From an uncultured bacterium (GTDB lineage: Bacteria; Bacillota_I; Bacilli_A; Erysipelotrichales; Erysipelotrichaceae), in assembly GCA_903847945.1 (NCBI GenBank), contig CAINEY010000044.1, positions 1 through 64,000 of the forward strand: a stretch of 64,000 bases of DNA. The letters are read 5' to 3'. The position numbers and the translations under genes are program-made. Positions within the stretch are counted from its first letter, which is position 1. The number at the start of each line of letters is the position of its first letter. Under the pieces are notes generated by a model, which saw nothing but the letters and a program-made list of their open reading frames with translations, made no database searches and was not told the origin of the DNA. Of the stretch, positions 36,837-44,590 are shown piece after piece.

Positions 36837-38075
36837 TTAGTAGGTCCGTCGTTGGACGATGGTTTGAGTTTGAAGGCGGTAAGCAGTGTTCATGAGGGTA
36901 AAATACATGCCGGGGGTCAACACCGGAGTCAGTCGGATCATGGCTACCCGGCGATCCTTGATCAGGGATTCCACCATGGTGACGCAGTTGATGCTGACGG
37001 CGAAGTAAGTTCTGAATAAGCCGGAGGTAAACTTGAGTAAGCGGGCTCCCGTGGCTTTTTGAAGGCGGTCGATATAGATCGGCGAAGTGGGATCACTGGA
37101 CACCGGTTGCCACGGCTCACTGCGCGCCAACAAGCGATTCAACCGGGTTTCAAAGGCACTGAGGGTGTCAGGACCCGGTTCGATCACATAGCCCACCATG
37201 CGTTTGTGTTCGCTGTTGAGGCAGAACTCCAGATAAGGCTGAGCCTTGGCGATAATGAAGACTCCGTCACCGAATCCGTTGAGGATGCGGCGTTTAAGCG
37301 GATCGTGGGCTCCATAACTGTAGACGACGCCGCGATGAATCAGATCGACATGGCCAATTGCATCGGCTCCAGCCCGTTTCATGTGGAAGAGGATTTCAAA
37401 CTGATGATCCTCCAACGGCTTTAACGTACTTTCGGGGATCGGCGATTGGGCTTCCACCGAAGCGAAGATCTGTTGGGGAACGAACAAGGACAGAAACAAG
37501 GGCATCGGGGACGAAATGATGTGGGAAACGACTCCTTTCAGCCGATGTTGGAAAGCGGCCAAGAGTCCCCCGGTCAAGGTGACACTACCCAAATACAAGG
37601 CATAGATCCCCGCCACGGTCATCAACCGCAAATACCCCGGAAGCGGATCCACCAACAGAATGAGGGCAAAACTCAACGTGATCAACGCATCCGCCATGGC
37701 CAGCCATCGGGGTCGAATGTGATCCATCCGATACGCCAACCAGCTGAGAAACTTGGAGATGGCCCGTAGTACAGCCCATACCCCATAGAGAATCGGAATC
37801 AAGACTTCCAGAATGATCGGTAATCGCCAGCTCAGGATCGCCAGCCCCAACAACACAAATCCCATCCATCCGGATTGACGCGAGGAGGAAGGGCCACTGA
37901 ATCGTTGAAGCAGGGTCAAAACACTGAGCCCCAATAGACCCAACGTATTGAAAAGGACGGCCCACTGACCGACCCGTTGCGGGTCCATGACAGCCAACAC
38001 CCCTAAGCCCATCAACACCAGACCGGAAATGATCAAGGTGGAAGCATGGAGTTGTTGTCGCCAGAAGCGGTTCAT
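36837..38075 (-). CDS. DUF308-like membrane protein with C-terminal permuted papain-like domain
   Basis: 412 residues. Roughly residues 12-175 hold six or seven membrane segments in a repeat typical of HdeD/DUF308 proteins, and another hydrophobic stretch runs from about 183 to 205. The C-terminal soluble half has AIGHVDLIHRGVVYSYG (His242) and, much later, VSINCVTMVES (Cys364). A His before a Cys, in that spacing and with these contexts, fits the permuted papain-like (YiiX/LRAT/DUF4105) fold, which cleaves or transfers acyl or peptide groups; this is inference. It heads the ptb-buk-vor operon. TTGTTT-17-TATACT stands 6 bases before the ATG, with no ribosome site. Confidence 0.72.
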   Translation of the reverse strand: MNRFWRQQLHASTLIISGLVLMGLGVLAVMDPQRVGQWAVLFNTLGLLGLSVLTLLQRFSGPSSSRQSGWMGFVLLGLAILSWRLPIILEVLIPILYGVWAVLRAISKFLSWLAYRMDHIRPRWLAMADALITLSFALILLVDPLPGYLRLMTVAGIYALYLGSVTLTGGLLAAFQHRLKGVVSHIISSPMPLFLSLFVPQQIFASVEAQSPIPESTLKPLEDHQFEILFHMKRAGADAIGHVDLIHRGVVYSYGAHDPLKRRILNGFGDGVFIIAKAQPYLEFCLNSEHKRMVGYVIEPGPDTLSAFETRLNRLLARSEPWQPVSSDPTSPIYIDRLQKATGARLLKFTSGLFRTYFAVSINCVTMVESLIKDRRVAMIRLTPVLTPGMYFTLMNTAYRLQTQTIVQRRTY

Positions 38076-38081
38076 ACTCTC

Positions 38082-38110
38082 AGTATAAGAGAGCGCCTGC
38101 CGTTAAACAA
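38082..38110 (-). promoter_or_regulatory. Promoter of the branched-chain fermentation operon, nearly leaderless
   Basis: TTGTTT (38105-38110) and TATACT (38082-38087) are 17 bases apart on the minus strand. Only six bases (GAGAGT) separate the -10 from the ATG at 38075. Confidence 0.72.
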
Positions 38111-38111
38111 G

Positions 38112-38138
38112 CATCCGATGAAACGGATGTGCTACACT
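38112..38138 (+). promoter_or_regulatory. Extended -10 promoter of the DUF438 gene with inverted repeat
   Basis: TGC-TACACT ends at 38138, six bases before the ATG at 38145. Upstream CATCCG-N6-CGGATG (38112-38129) is a perfect inverted repeat filling the spacer, a possible operator. The back-to-back promoter at 38082-38110 is immediately adjacent. Confidence 0.6.
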
Positions 38139-38144
38139 GGAATT

Positions 38145-39308
38145 ATGGAGACCATTATGAACCCATCTTTAACCCGTCAAGAGCGCTTATTGGCGTATTT
38201 TCAATTGTTGGAGAATGGTCAAGGCAGCCTGGATGCCTTCCGAACGATCGAATCCGAGTTGAACACCTTGACCCACTTGGAGCTCTTCGAACTCTTCAAT
38301 CTGAAACTGAAGACCCAACAACCCCGGGAGATCCTACCTTATGTGGATCGCGTCATGCATGTGGTGACCCCGTTTCTCAAATCCCAAGTAGTGGACTTAC
38401 CCAACGATTCGATCTTGGCCCTTCTCGTCAAGGAGAACGATGCTCTCAAACTGAAGCTTCAAGCCATCCAAACCAAACTTCAGCGTTTTCCGATCGTCCC
38501 TTCCGAACTCAAGGAAGATTTCGAAATCCTTAACGCCTTTACACCGCATTACCTGAAGATCCAGAATGTACTCTTCCCTCATTTGGAACGCAAAGATTCG
38601 CGCTTGACGGGAACCAAGATCTTGTGGTCACTCCAAGACCAAACCAAGGCCATTCTCAAAACCCTGATTCAGGATTGCCAAACCAAAACCCAAACTGATG
38701 ATGCCTTCCATCAACATTTGGGCACTTATTTCTTCAACGCATACGGGCTCATTCAGAAAGAAGAAGTGATCCTCTTTCAAGTGGCCATGCAGGTGTTGAG
38801 CGCCGAAGATCTGGATCTGATCTACGACCAATGTCTGGAATTTCCGTGGTGCTATATCGAGGTCCCAGCTCGTTTACCTAAAGCCACCGCAAAGAGTTCG
38901 ACTGCTGTATCGAGCCTGACCGGTCAGCTTACCCCGGATCAGTTGGAATTGTTGTTGAATGCTTTGCCGCTGGATCTGACCTTGATCGATGAACACGATA
39001 AGGTTCGTTACTTCAATAAACCTAAGGATCGAACTTTTCCCCGTTCACCAGCGGTCATTGGTCGGGATGTTCGCAACTGTCATCCGGCGGAAAGTGTGCA
39101 CGTGGTCAACGCGATCTTGGAGGCCTTCCGTAACGGTGAACGCGATGAAGCCAAGTTCTGGCTCCCCATCAAGCACCAGTTCTTGCTGATCCGATATCTG
39201 GCTCTACGGGATGAGCACGGCACGTATCGGGGATGCTTGGAGATCACGCAAGATATCGCACCGATCCAAGCCATCACCGGAACCCGACGTTTACTCGATT
39301 GGGACTAA
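38145..39308 (+). CDS. DUF438 / hemerythrin / PAS domain protein
   Basis: About 387 residues. The first 80 or so match DUF438 (RQERLLAYFQLLENGQ, HLELFELFNLKL). The middle has a hemerythrin-type HHE helix bundle (APH-like FTPHYLKIQNVLFPHLERKD, later HQHLG and EEVILFQVAMQVLS). The C-terminal part is a PAS domain (LDLTLIDEHDKVRYFNKP, GRDVRNCHP, FWLPIKHQFLLIRYLALRDEHG). Together they suggest a cytosolic sensor of oxygen, nitric oxide or iron state. Two starts are possible: 38145 (METIMNPS, six bases from a -10) and 38157 (MNPSLTRQ, GGAG seven bases away). Confidence 0.85.
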   Translation: METIMNPSLTRQERLLAYFQLLENGQGSLDAFRTIESELNTLTHLELFELFNLKLKTQQPREILPYVDRVMHVVTPFLKSQVVDLPNDSILALLVKENDALKLKLQAIQTKLQRFPIVPSELKEDFEILNAFTPHYLKIQNVLFPHLERKDSRLTGTKILWSLQDQTKAILKTLIQDCQTKTQTDDAFHQHLGTYFFNAYGLIQKEEVILFQVAMQVLSAEDLDLIYDQCLEFPWCYIEVPARLPKATAKSSTAVSSLTGQLTPDQLELLLNALPLDLTLIDEHDKVRYFNKPKDRTFPRSPAVIGRDVRNCHPAESVHVVNAILEAFRNGERDEAKFWLPIKHQFLLIRYLALRDEHGTYRGCLEITQDIAPIQAITGTRRLLDWD

Positions 39309-39332
39309 AAAGAATGCTCTAGGGCATTCTTT
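39309..39332. terminator. Bidirectional terminator between the DUF438 and GGDEF genes
   Basis: AAAGAATGC and GCATTCTTT form a 9-bp stem with a 6-base loop; T-rich tracts follow in both directions. The stop of the diguanylate cyclase gene lies in the loop. Confidence 0.82.
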
Positions 39333-41013
39333 CTTGTTTATGACGAGTTTTCTCCTCATACATGCGCTGATCTGCTTCGTGGATGATGCGATCCGGATCG
39401 GTCTTTTGCGGATCGATCGTTGAGGTGCCGATGGACAGGCGAATTTGCAGGGTGATCTCTTCCACCTGCATCGGTTCCTCGAATTGCATATTAAGCCGTT
39501 CAACGACCAATTCGATCGGGTACTCCGCATCGAGTGCAACGACGATGACGAACTCATCACCCGCAAAGCGTACAACATGGTCATTATCCCGAACCGCCGC
39601 CTTTAAGCGCAAGGACGCTTGACGAAGCACCGTATCTCCGGCTTCATGGCCATAGGTATCGTTGATGAGCTTGAAATCATCGATGTCGATAAAGATCAGG
39701 TAATGGGATTCAGTCGTACTCGTCTTGGGTAAATGGGTTAGCACCTCATACAGGTATGCCCGATTACCCAGCCCAGTCAGATAGTCTGTCATCACGTCTT
39801 TTTCAAGGGATTCCTTTTCGACTTTCAAGGAACTGAAACGAATGACGACTGAAACGGCAACACTGACAACAAAAGCAAAGGAAGTAAAGAACACCGCGTA
39901 TTGGATCGAATCGACAAACAGTTCCGCAAAAGTCCCGCTCACCAGCGCAATTCCACCGATCAAAAGATACCCGGCAGACTCATCCCGCTTCTTCAGTCCT
40001 TGGATCAGCAAGTAGAAAGCAAACAGCGAATAAGCAACAATGATGGCGCGATTGATCGAGTAGGACCATTCCAAAGCCACATCATTGGCCAACAGGATGA
40101 ACAGGGTAACGACAAGCGCATAGCCCTTGATGACACGTTCACGCTGGGGATTATGGGGCAAGAACTCCAACGATTCCAAAATCATAGCCAAGACAGGTAC
40201 CAGAATGTAACCGCTCCAGTATTCCAATTTCAAGATCCAAATCAAGGGTAAACCACCAACCACCGGAGCAATCAAATGCGTCCCGGTGCTGATCACGCGA
40301 AGCGCCATGATCAATGCAAACAGACTGGTGTAAAAGGAAGTCATCTCTTTTCTAATGCTGGAGAACAGCAAAAACAACAGACCGATGCTCAGCATGACCG
40401 CAAACACCAACACTTCAAATCCGACGATCATCGTGTAATGGTTCACGATTACATCCGGAAATCCAAACTCCATCGCGTGCCAGAAGCCTCCGGTTCGACG
40501 GGTGAAATTGGCCATCTCCAGTTGGAAGTCGGCTTGACCCAACTCATCAGTCGTAAAGAAACCAACGACGGTCTTAACCGCCGGTATATACGACTCGGGA
40601 GAATCGCTAACGACACCATTCCCCATGACGTAATTCCCGTTAACAGTCAGTTTATAAGATCCAGCTTCATCTTGGGTGGTGACCGCATAGACGGTGTTGG
40701 GCAATAAGCCTCTCACCGTTAAGCGGTAGGTCGCCACCCCTTTGAGGTTTTGACCTTCAATTTCGGCCCACAGGTGTTCACCATCCACCCAAACCATCGG
40801 AGTAGAGTCCGTGATATCCTTGGCGAGGGTATTGGGGTAAAGTGCCCATTCTCCTTGTAATTGAACACGGGCATTGCCGATCGATGACGAAAAAGCTACA
40901 ACGCCTTGATTGGCTGTGACTGTCGTGATCGACGATTGATTGATGCGCGCAAAGAATAACCCTATCAATACGAGGATTGTTCCTACGACGAGAATAAAGC
41001 GGCTCTTTTTCAT
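39319..41013 (-). CDS. Membrane diguanylate cyclase with 7TM-DISM-like sensor region
   Basis: 564 residues. An N-terminal anchor (residues 7-22) is followed by an extracytoplasmic beta-rich domain like 7TMR-DISMED2 (WALYPNTL, YRLTVRGL, YKLTVNGN), then seven membrane segments (about 205-390) and a GGDEF domain at the C-terminus. The active-site loop reads AGDEF, an accepted variant. The inhibitory RxxD site is present as RDND five residues before it. It should make cyclic di-GMP in response to an external signal. The -10 (TGT-TAAAAT) is 11 bases from the ATG, so the leader is very short. Confidence 0.88.
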   Translation of the reverse strand: MKKSRFILVVGTILVLIGLFFARINQSSITTVTANQGVVAFSSSIGNARVQLQGEWALYPNTLAKDITDSTPMVWVDGEHLWAEIEGQNLKGVATYRLTVRGLLPNTVYAVTTQDEAGSYKLTVNGNYVMGNGVVSDSPESYIPAVKTVVGFFTTDELGQADFQLEMANFTRRTGGFWHAMEFGFPDVIVNHYTMIVGFEVLVFAVMLSIGLLFLLFSSIRKEMTSFYTSLFALIMALRVISTGTHLIAPVVGGLPLIWILKLEYWSGYILVPVLAMILESLEFLPHNPQRERVIKGYALVVTLFILLANDVALEWSYSINRAIIVAYSLFAFYLLIQGLKKRDESAGYLLIGGIALVSGTFAELFVDSIQYAVFFTSFAFVVSVAVSVVIRFSSLKVEKESLEKDVMTDYLTGLGNRAYLYEVLTHLPKTSTTESHYLIFIDIDDFKLINDTYGHEAGDTVLRQASLRLKAAVRDNDHVVRFAGDEFVIVVALDAEYPIELVVERLNMQFEEPMQVEEITLQIRLSIGTSTIDPQKTDPDRIIHEADQRMYEEKTRHKQERMP

Positions 41014-41051
41014 ACCTTAACTAGATTTTAACACAATATTGCAAACAAATA

Positions 41052-41459
41052 TTATACTTTTGGATTATTAATCTGGATTTTTGGTCCTTGACGACAGGCT
41101 AAACAGATGCCTTCGATTTCTAAGCGGTGATCCAACACCTGATAACCGTCGATTTCGGAACGCAAATGAACCGGACAGTAGGACATTGGAACCCGTTGGT
41201 CACAGATCACGCAATGCAGGGTATGACGATGCGAAATTCCTGCCAATTGGTAATGTTTCTCCTTAGGTTGAAACTCATCGCTACGCACTAATACCCCGTG
41301 CTCCACAAACGAATCCACAATACGATACAGTGTAGCGATATTGATATTCGGTAAGGATTGGTGAACGGAAAGAACACTCAGGGCTTTGGTGGAGCGGGTA
41401 AATTCCCCCAACACCGCCACCCGTTGAGCCGTCTTTTTAAGTCCCTTGGGCCAGTTCAT
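41052..41459 (-). CDS. zur: Fur-family regulator, probably Zur
   Basis: 135 residues with the Fur winged helix (LKKTAQRVAVLGEF, NINIATLYRIVDSFVEHGVL) and zinc-binding CVICDQ and CLAC pairs, plus HRHTLHC. The start at 41459 (MNWPKGLKK) overlaps the znuB stop as ATGA and has GGAGGAA upstream. Being the last gene of the znuACB operon, whose promoter carries a Zur-type palindrome, it is most likely the zinc sensor and controls its own synthesis. Fur or PerR would be less likely. Confidence 0.88.
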   Translation of the reverse strand: MNWPKGLKKTAQRVAVLGEFTRSTKALSVLSVHQSLPNINIATLYRIVDSFVEHGVLVRSDEFQPKEKHYQLAGISHRHTLHCVICDQRVPMSYCPVHLRSEIDGYQVLDHRLEIEGICLACRQGPKIQINNPKV

Positions 41460-42256
41460 CTCGTATTCCTCCGAGGCAAGGCAAGCGTGATCCCATAGAG
41501 TGCTACCGCCAACAAGACCACAGCTCCTCCGGGTTTCAACCCGAAGTAAAAGGAACCGAGTAGACCTCCAAGCATGGTCACCAAGGAGAAACCAATCGCC
41601 CACATCAAGGTCGTTTTATAACTCTTGGCCACTTGCAGGGCACTGGCAACCGGTAACACCAGCAAAGACGAAAGGATCAATGACCCCACGGTTTTGGCAG
41701 CCATGCTCAGGGTCACACCTAATAACAACATCGTGACGAAATTGATGATCTTGACCGGCATGCCGGAGAAGGCAGCCATGGTTTCATCAAAGGTCACCGC
41801 GAAAATTTCCTTATAGAAGATCAAGTAAACCATGGCTACTAGAGCCACGACAATCGTGATCAACAGGACTTCCTGTTCGCTGATGGCTACGATCGATCCA
41901 AACAGAAACGACGTAAATCGATTGGTATCCCGGACAAAGGACGACAAGGTACCGGCTAAACCGATGCCCAGTGACATCAGTATGGCAATCGACACTTCCG
42001 CGTAATGGGGTAAACGCGTGCGCAAGAGATCCACCACAACCACCCCAATTACCGAGGTCAACAGCGCCGTGATCAACGGATCAATGCCCAGAATAAGCCC
42101 TATGGCAACCCCCGCCAAGGTGGTGTGAGCCACAGCATCTCCCACCATCGACATGCGCCGCAAGACGATGGTTTGACCGATGAGCGGTGCGGTCAAACTA
42201 ATTAAGAGGCCGACCCAGAGGGCCCTGACCATGAAGTCATACTCAAAGATGTTCAT
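41456..42256 (-). CDS. znuB: Zinc ABC transporter permease ZnuB
   Basis: 266 residues of the ABC-3 family with eight or so membrane segments and the typical RRMSMVGDAVAHTTLAGVAIG coupling segment. The start MNIFEYDFM at 42256 has GGGAGGTCC before it; the frame extending to 42331 belongs to the overlap with znuC. It overlaps znuC by 14 bases and zur by 4. Manganese is an alternative cargo, but the Zur box favours zinc. Confidence 0.9.
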   Translation of the reverse strand: MNIFEYDFMVRALWVGLLISLTAPLIGQTIVLRRMSMVGDAVAHTTLAGVAIGLILGIDPLITALLTSVIGVVVVDLLRTRLPHYAEVSIAILMSLGIGLAGTLSSFVRDTNRFTSFLFGSIVAISEQEVLLITIVVALVAMVYLIFYKEIFAVTFDETMAAFSGMPVKIINFVTMLLLGVTLSMAAKTVGSLILSSLLVLPVASALQVAKSYKTTLMWAIGFSLVTMLGGLLGSFYFGLKPGGAVVLLAVALYGITLALPRRNTR

Positions 42257-42968
42257 GAGGACCTCCCAGATGCGTGTGACGATGCGCCAGTTCTTCCGCG
42301 ATCGCATGATCATCCAATCGCAGGATATCATTATCTTCCAAGCAGAAAATCCGAGAGGCCACGGTCTGAGCCAAAGCCAAATCGTGCGTGATCATGACCA
42401 AGGTGAGTCCCTTGGCTTGACGGGCTTTCAGCCGATGAAACAAGTCTAAAGTAAATTGGGCATCCAGCGCACTGGTCGGTTCATCCAGAAACAACAGTTT
42501 CGGATTCGACAACAGCGCCTTAGCGATGAAAACCCGCTGACGCTGACCTCCGGAGAGATCACTGAGGCGATGATGCAGGTGTTCACCCAACCCCATCTCT
42601 TCGAGGATCGACTTGACTGCGTTTTTATGAACGGATCCAGGTTGTTTGAAAAGACCCAATTGAGGGGTAAACGCGCTCAGGGCGACCTCATAGGCCGTTG
42701 CCGGAAATGCCGAATGTTCACTGAACTCGTGCTGACCGACATAGGCTTTGTCTTTGGGTGATAAAGGTCCTTGATCATCCCACCACTCCACCGATCCGGT
42801 TTGAACCGGCAAAAGACCGGCCAACAGCTTCAACAGTGTGGTTTTCCCGGTCCCGTTGTTCCCGATGATGACGATCCACTCGCCCGATTCGACCTCCAAA
42901 GAAAAGTCATTGAACAGGGCTTTGCCTTGGTAACCGTAAGCGAGATGCTTCGCGATGAGCCGCTTCAT
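42243..42968 (-). CDS. znuC: Zinc ABC transporter ATPase ZnuC
   Basis: 241 residues with Walker A GNNGTGKTTL, signature LSGGQRQRVFIAKALL, Walker B LLFLDEPTSALD and the switch MITHDLA. The C-terminal HRHTHLGGPHEHL is His-rich, common in zinc transporters. The start MKRLIAKHLAYGY at 42968 overlaps the znuA stop as ATGA. Confidence 0.91.
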   Translation of the reverse strand: MKRLIAKHLAYGYQGKALFNDFSLEVESGEWIVIIGNNGTGKTTLLKLLAGLLPVQTGSVEWWDDQGPLSPKDKAYVGQHEFSEHSAFPATAYEVALSAFTPQLGLFKQPGSVHKNAVKSILEEMGLGEHLHHRLSDLSGGQRQRVFIAKALLSNPKLLFLDEPTSALDAQFTLDLFHRLKARQAKGLTLVMITHDLALAQTVASRIFCLEDNDILRLDDHAIAEELAHRHTHLGGPHEHL

Positions 42969-43846
42969 TCGGTCACAGCTTTCGTCAACCATTCCAGGTT
43001 TTGTCGCATGATGCTTAAGTAATCCTCCCCGTCAGCCACTTGCTGAGCGGTCAACGATTCGATGGGTTGAAGGATCCCGGTCTTGGCTCCGGTGGCTTCT
43101 GCGATAACCTCAGCCACAGCGGAATCGGTGACATCCTCATAAAGAATGTAGGGAATTCCATAAACCTTAACCGTATCGATCATGATGGCCAGGGTTTGAG
43201 CATCCGGTTCCGCATCCGGTTCAAGTCCCATGATGGGGATCATCACAAGACCGTAGTCTTTCGCCAAATAGCCAAACGCTGCATGATTGGTCACAAACTC
43301 ATCGCGGACCCGTTGACTCAGCGCAGAGACGTACTCCTGATCCAAAGCCTCAAATGCTGCTTTGGCAGCGTTAAAGTTGGTTTCAAACTGATCTGCCAAG
43401 GCAGGATAAGCATCGCTGAAATAGTCCTTGATGGTTTCCATCAAGGTGATGGCGTTGCGTAAACTCAGCCAAAGGTGCGGATCGACTTGATTTACTAGCG
43501 GATCACTGATGGTTTCAACATTTTGTCCGACTACCAGAACCCTTTCGGTATTCAATGGATCAGTATAGATGTCATCCACCCAGTGTTCAAAATCGTTACC
43601 CAGGATCAACACATGATCGGCATCTTCAATCGTTTTCCGATCGGTCACGCTCAGCTCAAAATCATGCGCATCTCCACCGTTAGGCATCAGATTGATGATG
43701 GTCACTGAATCCCCGACGATGCGCTTCGTAAATTCTTCCAGAATATAAAAGCTGACAACGACAGTCGGCTTGTCTGTAAGTTGGGCGGATGGGACACATC
43801 CGACTAATCCTAAAGCGACAATCAGGCTAAGTATGATTTTCTTCAT
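42965..43846 (-). CDS. znuA: Zinc-binding lipoprotein ZnuA
   Basis: 293 residues of cluster A-I binding proteins. The lipobox is GLVGC after a short signal sequence. Metal ligands are visible as His in GGDAHDFE, His in DPHLWLS, His in TNHAAFGY and an acidic residue in LYEDVTD, a set typical of zinc and manganese binders. There is no long His-rich loop. It is the first gene of the operon, and its ribosome site overlaps the end of the Zur palindrome. Confidence 0.91.
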   Translation of the reverse strand: MKKIILSLIVALGLVGCVPSAQLTDKPTVVVSFYILEEFTKRIVGDSVTIINLMPNGGDAHDFELSVTDRKTIEDADHVLILGNDFEHWVDDIYTDPLNTERVLVVGQNVETISDPLVNQVDPHLWLSLRNAITLMETIKDYFSDAYPALADQFETNFNAAKAAFEALDQEYVSALSQRVRDEFVTNHAAFGYLAKDYGLVMIPIMGLEPDAEPDAQTLAIMIDTVKVYGIPYILYEDVTDSAVAEVIAEATGAKTGILQPIESLTAQQVADGEDYLSIMRQNLEWLTKAVTE

Positions 43847-43851
43847 AACCC

Positions 43852-43902
43852 CTCTAAATGCGAATCATTCGCATTTAGAGTATATCTTCTCGTGGTCAGC
43901 GG
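43852..43902 (-). promoter_or_regulatory. Zur-type operator and promoter of znuACB-zur
   Basis: A perfect 29-bp palindrome fills 43852-43880: CTCTAAATGCGAAT, one base, then its exact complement. It contains the TAAAT...ATTTA pattern of Zur boxes. On the minus strand TTGCGC and TATACT are 17 bases apart and the -10 abuts the palindrome, so binding would cover the start of transcription and the ribosome site. Confidence 0.88.
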
Positions 43903-43918
43903 CGCAAGTGACACGCAT

Positions 43919-43945
43919 AAAAAAGCGATCCTTAGAGGATCGCTT
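43919..43945 (-). terminator. Terminator of the C39-like gene
   Basis: AAGCGATCC pairs with GGATCGCTT and six T follow on the minus strand. The TAA stop of the gene is in the loop. Confidence 0.85.
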
Positions 43946-44543
43946 CAAAATATAAGAATCCGCCTCCGGCCCGTGAACTGGTGAGCCAGAGAATCAAATC
44001 GATGAAGAAGACTTTTCCGCCGTCCACGATTTCCACTTCCACTTGGGAGTGATCCGCCGTACAACGAATCGCGGTTACCAACACCCAATGATAAGCCTCC
44101 AAGTTTCGCACTTGACCGTTGTGCAAGTTGAGAAACGGCACCGGGATGTCTTTCTCCAGCGCCTCACGAATGAAGTGAATCGAGTCTTCGATCAAGGGAC
44201 GTTTGTCTTTGGCCTTGGGTATGGGCAGGCAATGAACCGTATGTTGAATCGAGTGTTCCGCCAAGTACGCCGAGAACCCGGTTTTGAAACGTTCCAGCGT
44301 ATCGACACCACGCATGTTTGGGGTAACGTACTTCCAGGTTTCTTCCATCCGTAAAAGAGCGGATTCCTTGGAGAGCGGCACACTGGGGAAGAACTGAAGG
44401 AGCGACAAGGAGGCTGCCGTGGTTGGACCGCAACCTGAAAGGCGCTGCCAACGGGTGGTGTACCACTCCTGATCGCAACCGGTATGATCCACAGCTTCTA
44501 GACGTAAGCGGTCGAGATGACGAATCCGCAACAATCGTTCCAT
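43932..44543 (-). CDS. Cytosolic C39-like papain-fold protein of unknown function
   Basis: 203 residues. The Cys of SGCGPTTAASLSLLQF (Cys38), His of EAYHWVLVTAI (His152) and Asp of EIVDGGKVFFI (Asp174) match the triad of the peptidase C39-like family. No signal peptide or membrane segment is seen, so it may act inside the cell, unlike most of the family. The start at 44543 was chosen because TGC-TACACT ends six bases before it; the frame to 44729 only repeats korB sequence in another phase. No ribosome site is visible. Confidence 0.75.
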   Translation of the reverse strand: MERLLRIRHLDRLRLEAVDHTGCDQEWYTTRWQRLSGCGPTTAASLSLLQFFPSVPLSKESALLRMEETWKYVTPNMRGVDTLERFKTGFSAYLAEHSIQHTVHCLPIPKAKDKRPLIEDSIHFIREALEKDIPVPFLNLHNGQVRNLEAYHWVLVTAIRCTADHSQVEVEIVDGGKVFFIDLILWLTSSRAGGGFLYFEAIL

Positions 44544-44549
44544 ACGTTC

Positions 44550-44558
44550 AGTGTAGCA
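44550..44558 (-). promoter_or_regulatory. Extended -10 of the C39-like gene, six bases from the ATG
   Basis: TGC-TACACT on the minus strand, then GAACGT and ATG at 44543. The same nine-base element and spacing precede the DUF438 gene at 38145. Confidence 0.6.
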
Positions 44559-44590
44559 GGTTTTGGCGGTTGCGGAAGACAGATGCCCGA

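Noticed and set aside
36150-37769. Plus-strand frames of 107-134 codons opposite ptb and the DUF308 gene
   Set aside because: They lie antisense to well-supported genes, show no family motif and have no ribosome site.
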